Part shown: positions 15,078 to 19,941 of the stretch, piece by piece
Position numbering within the stretch: position 1 is the stretch's first letter
Layout of the letters: every line of letters begins with the position of its first letter
Source: an uncultured Lachnospiraceae bacterium
GTDB lineage: Bacteria > Bacillota > Clostridia > Lachnospirales > Lachnospiraceae
Direction: 5' to 3'
Length of the DNA stretch: 19,941 bases
Assembly (NCBI GenBank): GCA_937950565.1
Contig: CALFCS010000041.1
Span: 1-19,941, forward strand
The notes under the pieces: model-generated
What the model saw: only the letters and a program-made list of their open reading frames with translations
Database searches by the model: none
What the model was told of the DNA's origin: nothing
Program-made: the position numbers and the translations under genes

Positions 15078-17618
15078 CTATTTCCTTGTTCGAATCCATT
15101 TTATAAACTGGATGACCGGAAGATTAAGAAGCGCCAGTCCATATACGGTTAAAAGCTGACTCATATTAAGACTTACGACTTTAAAAATTCCCTGAAGTCC
15201 CGGTATCATAAGCACACAGGTAATTAAACAAAGTCCGATGACAAATGCACCCGCCAAATAAAAATTATTTTTTATTTTACTTGTAAATAATATAGGCTTT
15301 TGCGATTTACAATTAAAGCCATGTACCAGACGCCCCATGCATAAAGTTCCAAATGCCATTGTACTGGCAAGTGTACTTCCTCCGCTCTTATAACCAATCC
15401 AAAATCCTGCCATTGCCGCAGCGCCGATACAGAAACCCTCTATTCCGATACTTGCAAGATATTTTTTATTTAAAATAGATTCGTTCATAGGACGAGGTTT
15501 CTCTTTCATTACTTCACTTGTATGCGGTTCCAATCCCAGTGCAATTGCCGGAAGACTGTCCGTCAACAAATTTACAAATAACAGGTGTACCGGGGCAAAT
15601 GGAACCGGAAGCCCTGCAACAGAAGCATATAACACTGCCAGAATTGCTCCAAAATTACCAGACAACAAAAACTGGATAGAATTTTTAATATTCTGATATA
15701 TATTTCTTCCATTTTCCACTGCTTTTACAATCGTAGCAAAATTATCATCTGTCAATACCATTGCTGCGGCATCCTTAGACACTTCACTTCCCGTAATCCC
15801 CATTGCCACTCCAATATCCGCCTGTTTTAACGCAGGCGCATCATTTACACCATCACCAGTCATAGCAACTATATTTTCTCTTTCTTGCCATGCCCGAACA
15901 ATACGTATCTTATGTTCCGGTGAAACTCTTGCATATACAGATATCTTAGGAACAAACTCACAAAGCTCTTCATCTGTCATATTTTCAATGACAGCGCCCT
16001 CTACTGCCTCTGACTCATCTTTCAAAATTCCGATACGCTTCGCAATCGCTGCCGCAGTCACCTTATGATCACCCGTAATCATGATTGGCTTAATTCCCGC
16101 TTTTATACACTCCAAAACCGCAGACTTTGATTCTTCCCTCGGCGGATCCATCATAGCTATAAGACCAAGAAAAATAAGTCCATTCTCATCCTCAGGGACT
16201 AATTCTCTTCTTTGATTCATTTCTTTATATGCAAATGCAAGAACACGTAGTCCTCCACAGGAAAATTCCATATTCTGTTTTTCTATTTTTATCCGGTCCT
16301 CTTCCTGAATATTTCTTACTGTATCTCCGATTCGAATACGGGTCATACGCTGAAGCAGTACATCCACAGCCCCTTTTACAACCATTACATATTTTCCGTC
16401 AAACATATGAGCTGTTGACATAAGCTTCCTTTCACTGTCAAATGGAATCTCGGACTCCCTTGGATATTTTTCTCTAATTTCCAAAGCTTCTATGCCAAAT
16501 CCGGTTCCGACATTTATCAGCGCTGTTTCCGTAGGATCTCCTATTTCCTGTCCGTTTTCATTCGTTGAATCATTACACAGCATACTAAACATAAGAAGCA
16601 TTTCCTGATTTTTATTTTTTATATCAATATCCTGTGTTAAAATCCGGTTCTCATCTACATAATAGTCTTCGACAGTCATTTTATTTTGTGTCAGAGTCCC
16701 TGTCTTATCTGAACAAATAATGGATACACTTCCAAGCCCTTCTACTGCCTGAAGCTTTCTTATAATCGCATGTTCTTTTGCCATTTTTTGTGTTCCAAAT
16801 GATAATACAATCGTTACAATAGAACTTAATGCTTCCGGTATTGCCGCTACTGCCAGGGCTACCGCAAAAAGAAATGCATCTACTACAGAACCTCCCTTAA
16901 AAACATTTATCCCAAACAATATGCCGCAAAAAACAAGTATAAGAATCGAAAGCTTTCTTCCAAAATCATCCAGGTTAATCTGAAGTGGTGTTCGCTTCTC
17001 AGAGGTGGATTTCAAAAGCTTCGCTATTTTTCCCACTTCTGTTTCCATACCAATCTTTGTAACCACATAAGAGCCTCTGCCATATGTGACAAAACTTCCG
17101 GAAAATACACGATTTACCTGATCTCCAAGAGCCACATCTTCCGAGACGTCCTCTAATGACTTTTCTACGGATAAGCTTTCTCCTGTAAGTGCGCTTTCAT
17201 CTACCTTAAGGCTTGCGACACTTATAAGAACTCCATCTGCAGGAATACAATCACCCGCTTCAATAATAACCTCATCACCAACTGTAACTTCCCGTGATGG
17301 AATCTGTATAAGTTTTCCGTCACGCATCACCTTCGCCTCCGGAGCTGATAACTGTTTCAAGCTGCTCAGCGACTGCTCCGCCTTGATTGTCTGTACCGTT
17401 CCAAGAATAGCATTAATAGTAACTACAACCAGAATTACTGCCGCACTTTCTCCATCTCCCAGGAAACCTGATATAACAGCTGCAATAATCAAAATAATAA
17501 CAAGAAAATCTTTAAATTGCTCCAAAAAAATCTGAACAATACCTTTTTTCTTTCCTTCAATAAGTTCATTATATCCGTATTTTTCCTGATTCTGTCTTGC
17601 CTGTTCACTTGTCAGCAT
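15078..17618 (-). CDS. P-type Ca2+/Mn2+-transporting ATPase (PMCA/SPCA-like)
   Basis: The 846-residue protein has the full P2-type ATPase plan: actuator-domain LTGES, phosphorylation site D304 in SDKTGTLT, hinge motif TGDGVNDAPALKQADIGVAMG, and C-terminal membrane segments M5-M10. Ion-site residues can be placed against SERCA: M4 Glu262 in IPEALS (SERCA E309, normally PEGLP), M5 Asn655, M6 Asn683, Thr686 and Asp687 are kept, but the position of SERCA E771 is Ala658. This leaves only ion site II, as in single-ion Ca2+ and Ca2+/Mn2+ pumps. Exporting a divalent metal from the cytosol is the expected role. The upstream manganese riboswitch favours Mn2+, as for Lactococcus yoaB. The ATG at 17618 has GTGAGG six bases upstream; a GTG at 17630 would add four residues. 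Confidence 0.93.
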   Translation of the reverse strand: MLTSEQARQNQEKYGYNELIEGKKKGIVQIFLEQFKDFLVIILIIAAVISGFLGDGESAAVILVVVTINAILGTVQTIKAEQSLSSLKQLSAPEAKVMRDGKLIQIPSREVTVGDEVIIEAGDCIPADGVLISVASLKVDESALTGESLSVEKSLEDVSEDVALGDQVNRVFSGSFVTYGRGSYVVTKIGMETEVGKIAKLLKSTSEKRTPLQINLDDFGRKLSILILVFCGILFGINVFKGGSVVDAFLFAVALAVAAIPEALSSIVTIVLSFGTQKMAKEHAIIRKLQAVEGLGSVSIICSDKTGTLTQNKMTVEDYYVDENRILTQDIDIKNKNQEMLLMFSMLCNDSTNENGQEIGDPTETALINVGTGFGIEALEIREKYPRESEIPFDSERKLMSTAHMFDGKYVMVVKGAVDVLLQRMTRIRIGDTVRNIQEEDRIKIEKQNMEFSCGGLRVLAFAYKEMNQRRELVPEDENGLIFLGLIAMMDPPREESKSAVLECIKAGIKPIMITGDHKVTAAAIAKRIGILKDESEAVEGAVIENMTDEELCEFVPKISVYARVSPEHKIRIVRAWQERENIVAMTGDGVNDAPALKQADIGVAMGITGSEVSKDAAAMVLTDDNFATIVKAVENGRNIYQNIKNSIQFLLSGNFGAILAVLYASVAGLPVPFAPVHLLFVNLLTDSLPAIALGLEPHTSEVMKEKPRPMNESILNKKYLASIGIEGFCIGAAAMAGFWIGYKSGGSTLASTMAFGTLCMGRLVHGFNCKSQKPILFTSKIKNNFYLAGAFVIGLCLITCVLMIPGLQGIFKVVSLNMSQLLTVYGLALLNLPVIQFIKWIRTRK

Positions 17619-17720
17619 TTTTTTCCTCACTTTCCTGCAATAAACTCTTATCTTTATCTTTCCCTGGTTTTACCATTATAAAAACCGGATTCTTAAAAAT
17701 AGAGCAACGTTTTTATAATA

Positions 17721-17767
17721 AAATAAAAAGAGACCTTATTGCAATAAAACTATGCAATAAAAGTCTC
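17721..17767 (-). terminator. Riboswitch-controlled intrinsic terminator
   Basis: On the minus strand GAGAC-TTTTATTGCA (17753-17767) pairs with TGCAATAAG-GTCTC (17730-17743) with one bulge and a wobble, followed by TTTTTATTTTATT. The 5' arm begins in the last bases of the manganese aptamer (17759-17767), so formation of the aptamer P1 helix and of the terminator exclude each other. Confidence 0.85.
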
Positions 17768-17862
17768 ACCATTTCATTACGATACGGATGAACGCTCATC
17801 GTATTGACGACATCGTAAACGTCTATGCCTGATTAGATAAAGACGCCAGTTACTCCCTTTTA
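17759..17862 (-). ncRNA. yybP-ykoY manganese riboswitch
   Basis: The transcript carries the family hallmarks in order: GGGAGTAACTGGCG at the 5' side, then GTCGTCAATACGATG in the middle, and GGTGAGACTTTT at the 3' side. P1 is formed by AAAAG (17857-17861) and CTTTT (17759-17763). The class senses Mn2+ (established). Because P1 uses bases of the terminator 5' arm, metal binding should block termination and switch the ATPase operon on, the logic described for Lactococcus yoaB. The start of transcription predicted from the promoter is just at the aptamer 5' edge. Confidence 0.88.
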
Positions 17863-17871
17863 CTTATAAAC

Positions 17872-17900
17872 AATATATCTGTTTTTCCATATTATGTCAA
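17872..17900 (-). promoter_or_regulatory. Promoter of the manganese-riboswitch operon
   Basis: Minus-strand TTGACA (17895-17900), a 17-nt spacer and TATATT (17872-17877) form a near-consensus vegetative promoter. Start of transcription falls about 7 nt on, just before the aptamer. Confidence 0.85.
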
Positions 17901-17960
17901 ATAGTTTTTATATAATTTTTTACTCTTAAATTTTTTACTGAACTCTATATCATTTACCAG

Positions 17961-17989
17961 TTGCAAAATTAACCTGAGCATTTTATAAT
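17961..17989 (+). promoter_or_regulatory. Promoter of the TPP-riboswitch / thiW unit
   Basis: TTGCAA (17961-17966), a 17-nt spacer and a perfect TATAAT (17984-17989). The transcript would begin about 10 nt before the TPP aptamer. Confidence 0.82.
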
Positions 17990-18005
17990 AATAGAGTAAA
18001 TACAG

Positions 18006-18094
18006 AAATGGGGAGCTGGCCTTAAGCCGGCTGAGAGGAAGCTTTAGAGTTTCGACCCACAAACCTGATTTGGATAATGCCAACGTAGGGATAT
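18006..18094 (+). ncRNA. TPP riboswitch (THI element)
   Basis: The conserved core is plain: GGCTGAGAGG at 18029-18038, then ACCC and AAACCTGATTTGGATAATGC, then CCAACGTAGGGA ending at 18091, with GGGG at the 5' side. TPP binding normally lowers expression of thiamine genes (established). The 3' conserved GTAGG (18085-18089) is complementary to CCTAC (18113-18117) in the terminator, giving a ligand-free antiterminator. Confidence 0.95.
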
Positions 18095-18108
18095 ACTAAG
18101 TGTAAAAC

Positions 18109-18129
18109 GGCTCCTACAGAGCCTTTTTT
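18109..18129 (+). terminator. TPP-controlled terminator 1
   Basis: GGCTC (18109-18113), loop CTACA, GAGCC (18119-18123), then six T. The loop and last stem base contain the CCTAC that can pair with the aptamer GTAGG instead. Confidence 0.88.
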
Positions 18130-18161
18130 GTCGGTATCGTACCGGATCCGACCACTTCTGG

Positions 18162-18188
18162 GAGATGACTACGTTCATCTCTTTTTTT
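18162..18188 (+). terminator. Second terminator in the thiW leader
   Basis: GAGATGA (18162-18168) pairs perfectly with TCATCTC (18175-18181) around a 6-nt loop, followed by seven T. It lies after the TPP terminator and before the thiW ribosome-binding site, so RNA polymerase must pass two terminators to reach the gene. Confidence 0.78.
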
Positions 18189-18243
18189 ATTGATTTATTA
18201 TACCCTTTATGGCATCCATTTCGAAGAAAAGGAGGATTTCATT

Positions 18244-18753
18244 ATGCAGCAAAAAAATCTTACCAGAAAACTTGCCATAGCAGGTGTATTAACAGCAGTA
18301 GCAGTTATAGGAAGCCTGATAAGCGTTCCGATTGCAGGAAGCAAATGTGCTCCGGTACAGCACATGGTTAACATTTTATCTGCAGTAATACTGGGACCTT
18401 GGTGGGGAATCGGCATTGCATTCTGTGCAAGCCTGATCCGCAATCTTATGGGGCTTGGAAGTCTTATGGCATTCCCGGGAAGCATGATAGGGGCTTTATG
18501 CTGTGGCTTTGCCTACTATGCATCAAAGAACCTCTCTTTGACCTGCTTATCCGAAGCACTTGGAACAGGTATCCTTGGAGGTATGGCTGCCTATCCGGTA
18601 GCAAAACTTCTAATGGGTATAGAACCTGCCGGGGTATTCGTCTATATTACTCCTTTTTTGATATCCACAGTAGCCGGCAGTATTCTTGCTTTTGCACTGG
18701 TTACTATGCTGGAGAAGAGTAATGTCTTAAGACGCATGCAGGAAACAACATAG
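18244..18753 (+). CDS. thiW: ThiW family ECF transporter S component (thiamine-precursor uptake)
   Basis: The 169-residue protein is hydrophobic with five to six membrane segments. It matches ThiW: RKLAIAGVLTAVAVIGSL near 8-25, the conserved SKCAPVQHMVNILSAVILGP near 34-53, then LIRNLMGLGSLMAFPGSMIGA near 61-81. ThiW is the substrate-binding S component that works with a shared energy-coupling module (EcfA/EcfT), and is thought to bring in the thiazole precursor of thiamine (family knowledge); the upstream TPP riboswitch agrees. The energizing subunits are not in this window. The ATG at 18244 has AAGGAGG eight bases upstream; an in-frame ATG at 18190 would add 18 residues that overlap terminator and leader sequence. 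Confidence 0.92.
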   Translation: MQQKNLTRKLAIAGVLTAVAVIGSLISVPIAGSKCAPVQHMVNILSAVILGPWWGIGIAFCASLIRNLMGLGSLMAFPGSMIGALCCGFAYYASKNLSLTCLSEALGTGILGGMAAYPVAKLLMGIEPAGVFVYITPFLISTVAGSILAFALVTMLEKSNVLRRMQETT

Positions 18754-18944
18754 CTGTTATGAAACAGCGGAGGACTGGGGGCACCACTTTCCGTCGCTAT
18801 ACAAAATAATGTTGCCAAATTATAGAAATATTATGAAGACAACATTAATTATCGCCAGATATTATTATGGTGAAGGCGCCACTTAAAAGGTATCTTAAAA
18901 ATGTTTTGATAATCATTTTCATATCTCAATTTTTTCATTGAATA
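18754..18944. other. Intergenic region after thiW with inverted repeats
   Basis: No convincing gene. Visible are a small hairpin CTGTT-ATGA-AACAG right after the thiW stop, a short GC-rich patch (about 18767-18801) unlike its AT-rich surroundings, an 8-bp inverted repeat TAATGTTG / CAACATTA with its arms near 18808-18815 and 18840-18847, and further CGCC/GGCG complementarity. It could be a structured 3' UTR or a remnant; function not known. Confidence 0.4.
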
Positions 18945-18972
18945 AAAAAGACACCCTGTCGGATGCCTTTTT
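18945..18972. terminator. Bidirectional terminator between thiW and hicB
   Basis: AAAAAGACACCC and GGATGCCTTTTT form a 12-bp stem (two G-T wobbles) around a 4-nt loop, with A/T tracts on both sides. It can end the hicAB transcript (minus), 10 nt after its stop, and that of thiW (plus). Confidence 0.85.
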
Positions 18973-18981
18973 ATAATGGAT

Positions 18982-19383
18982 TTAATTTCTTGTAACTCTT
19001 AATAATAATGCTTCCTGCAGTACCTGAGAAAAATTAATTTTCTGTTTTTCAGCAAAGGTATTAAGCCACGCAGGGATTGTTACATTTTTTCTCACTGCTT
19101 TTTCTCCATATTTCTCCGCATATGCGTCCATGTCTAATAATACCATATTGATCTGCCCATACTCTCTAGATACTACATCTTCATAATTTGACGCTTTCGG
19201 AACTGGATTTCCTTCCTCTAATTCATCAAGTACCCAGCCACTCGCAGCATCTGTTGCCATCTCAAATGCTTCTTCAAGGTTTTTTCCTTCCGTTACGCAC
19301 CCTGGTAAATCTGGAAACTCAACCACATAGCCTCCGCTACCATCCGAAAATGGATAAAAAACCGCCGGATAGATTAATTTCAT
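18982..19383 (-). CDS. hicB: HicB family antitoxin
   Basis: The 133-residue protein has the HicB plan: an N-terminal partial RNase H-like fold (YPAVFYPFSDGSGGYVVEFPDLPGC near 5-29, TEGKNLEEAFEMA near 31-43) that binds the toxin, and a C-terminal ribbon-helix-helix DNA-binding part (KNVTIPAWLNTFAEKQKINFSQVLQEAL near 99-126). It should neutralise HicA and repress its own promoter. AAGGAGG lies upstream of the ATG at 19383. It follows hicA by 62 nt on the same strand; the ribbon-helix-helix fold fits the palindromic sites at the operon promoter. Confidence 0.93.
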   Translation of the reverse strand: MKLIYPAVFYPFSDGSGGYVVEFPDLPGCVTEGKNLEEAFEMATDAASGWVLDELEEGNPVPKASNYEDVVSREYGQINMVLLDMDAYAEKYGEKAVRKNVTIPAWLNTFAEKQKINFSQVLQEALLLRVTRN

Positions 19384-19445
19384 TTTTTTCCTCCTTACAC
19401 TTATAAAACCTATGATTATATTTATATTATAGGCACAGCTAGAAA

Positions 19446-19625
19446 CTATATTCCAGCCTGCCTTATAATCGATTTGACCGTATCCATATTCAAATCCCCA
19501 CCATGTTCAGGTATTGTAATCTTGCCTGGTTTTTCTGGATGTTTATATTGATGATGTGAACCCTTCTGTTTCACTTGATACCACCCATCTTTCAACAAAA
19601 TTTTTTCGATTTCTCGAAATTTCAT
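19446..19625 (-). CDS. hicA: HicA family mRNA interferase toxin
   Basis: This 59-residue gene is short but complete. It begins MKFREIEKILLKDGW, contains KGSHHQY with the catalytic histidine (GSH, His24), then KITIPEHGGDLNMDTVKSIIRQAGI, the standard double-stranded-RNA-binding-like HicA fold. HicA toxins cleave mRNA and stop growth until HicB blocks them (established). A GGAGGAG ribosome-binding site lies 8 nt upstream of the ATG at 19625. All family landmarks are present, so the toxin is probably active. Confidence 0.93.
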   Translation of the reverse strand: MKFREIEKILLKDGWYQVKQKGSHHQYKHPEKPGKITIPEHGGDLNMDTVKSIIRQAGI

Positions 19626-19649
19626 TCGATTATCTCCTCCCTTTTTTTT

Positions 19650-19700
19650 ATTATACTGCGCATTATGCGCATCTTCAATATATTTTACGCATTATGCGCA
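19650..19700 (-). promoter_or_regulatory. hicAB promoter with two HicB-type operator palindromes
   Basis: Minus-strand TTGAAG (19673-19678), 17 nt, then TATAAT (19650-19655). The palindrome TGCGCAT-T-ATGCGCA (19657-19671) fills almost the whole -35/-10 spacer. A second copy with one mismatch (TACGCAT-T-ATGCGCA, 19686-19700) lies just upstream of the -35. The centres are 29 bp apart, close to three helical turns. The layout fits autorepression by HicB. Confidence 0.85.
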
Positions 19701-19735
19701 TAAAAAATTAATCTATCATGTAAAACCTTCAATAA

Positions 19736-19794
19736 TGAGATAAATTTTTGAGAACAAATTGAGACATTAAGACTAAAATGAGACCCAAATGAGA
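19736..19794 (+). repeat. Cluster of TGAGA repeats
   Basis: TGAGA starts at 19736, 19749, 19760, 19779 and 19790, with a degenerate copy (AAGAC) near 19769; most spacings are 10-13 nt. Two copies share the longer TGAGACATT. The remaining stretch to 19849 holds nothing I can identify. Confidence 0.6.
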
Positions 19795-19840
19795 CATTTA
19801 CAATGCATTACATTAGCCTACTTTTACCACATAGGAAAAT

Positions 19841-19884
19841 ATATAAAAATAGCGCAAACCCTTATAAACACTGAGTTTGCGCTA
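19841..19884 (-). terminator. Terminator downstream of tRNA-Lys
   Basis: Minus-strand TAGCGCAAAC (19875-19884) and GTTTGCGCTA (19850-19859) form a perfect 10-bp stem with a 15-nt loop, followed by TTTTTATAT. It starts 11 nt after the tRNA 3' end. Confidence 0.85.
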
Positions 19885-19895
19885 CCCTCTCGCAA

Positions 19896-19941
19896 TGAGC
19901 GTGCGGGGATTCGAACCCCGGACAACTTGATTAAAAGTCAA
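19896..19941 (-). tRNA. tRNA-Lys (anticodon UUU), 5' part beyond window
   Basis: The 3' part of a tRNA: anticodon loop CTTTTAA within a TTGA/TCAA stem, variable loop TTGTC, T arm CGGGG-TTCGAAT-CCCCG, acceptor strand CACGCTC and discriminator A. The anticodon TTT reads lysine. No CCA is encoded after the discriminator base. The 5' acceptor and D arm lie past the right edge. Confidence 0.92.

Noticed and set aside
15064..15099. Earlier ATG for the AI-2E gene inside the ATPase reading frame
   Set aside because: No ribosome-binding site upstream, while GAGGA fits the ATG at 15063; the added residues are not part of the family's start.
17892..18083. 63-codon minus-strand frame between the two riboswitches
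   Set aside because: It overlaps both promoters and the TPP aptamer on the opposite strand and shows no protein family features.
18190..18243. Earlier ATG for thiW at 18190
   Set aside because: AAGGAGG fits only the ATG at 18244, and the extra residues are encoded by leader sequence directly after terminator 2.
19736..19794. CRISPR array
   Set aside because: The repeated unit is only 5-9 bases with about 5-8 bases between copies; no CRISPR-sized repeats or spacers and no cas genes are present.
19700..19941. Integrated element using tRNA-Lys as attachment site
   Set aside because: No integrase gene and no repeat of the tRNA 3' end is present in the window; the flank beyond the right edge cannot be seen.

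Overview
The window looks like a chromosomal segment from an anaerobic, spore-forming, low-to-moderate GC Firmicute, most likely a gut Lachnospiraceae (Blautia / Mediterraneibacter / Dorea type). The indicators are spmA and spmB sporulation genes, a secreted GH2 glycosidase carrying FIVAR and SLH modules, yybP-ykoY and TPP riboswitches, strong Gram-positive ribosome-binding sites and an AT-rich base composition. The species call is an inference from gene families.

Layout. 1-5161 (minus): a very large secreted, modular GH2 glycosidase that runs off the left edge; its distal half contains an internal duplication with a period near 900 nt. 5222-8216 (minus): a small lipoprotein gene followed 27 nt later by an aconitase-family hydratase, closed by an intrinsic terminator. 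8334-11327: a membrane-anchored DUF885 peptidase (plus), spmB (minus) and spmA (plus). The two spm genes, normally one operon, are divergent here, and the stop codons of the DUF885 gene and spmB overlap inside the loop of a GC-rich hairpin. 11402-12636: a decayed AlbA_2/Schlafen-type putative transcriptional regulator with an internal deletion and frameshift, bracketed by a 13-bp direct repeat. 12665-13900 (plus): a DUF819 membrane protein. 13903-17877 (minus): an operon made of a promoter, a manganese (yybP-ykoY) riboswitch with terminator, a P-type Ca/Mn ATPase and an AI-2E family transporter. 17961-18753 (plus): a promoter, a TPP riboswitch, two successive terminators and thiW (thiamine-precursor ECF transporter S component). 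18945-19700 (minus): a hicAB toxin-antitoxin operon with two operator palindromes on its promoter. 19850-19941 (minus): the 3' half of tRNA-Lys(UUU) with its terminator.

How the genes work together. Two metabolite riboswitches sit back to back around 17.86-18.0 kb and drive divergent units: metal-ion efflux to the left, thiamine-precursor uptake to the right. The manganese leader upstream of an ATPase that keeps only one SERCA-type ion site argues for Mn2+ (or Ca2+/Mn2+) export, and implies that the downstream AI-2E protein belongs to the same metal response. The hicAB locus next to tRNA-Lys is a small accessory module. I did not find a clearly new multi-gene system. The strongest leads are the Mn-riboswitch/ATPase/AI-2E operon, the tandem-terminator TPP leader, the operator geometry of hicAB, the divergent spm pair, and the direct-repeat-flanked pseudogene.
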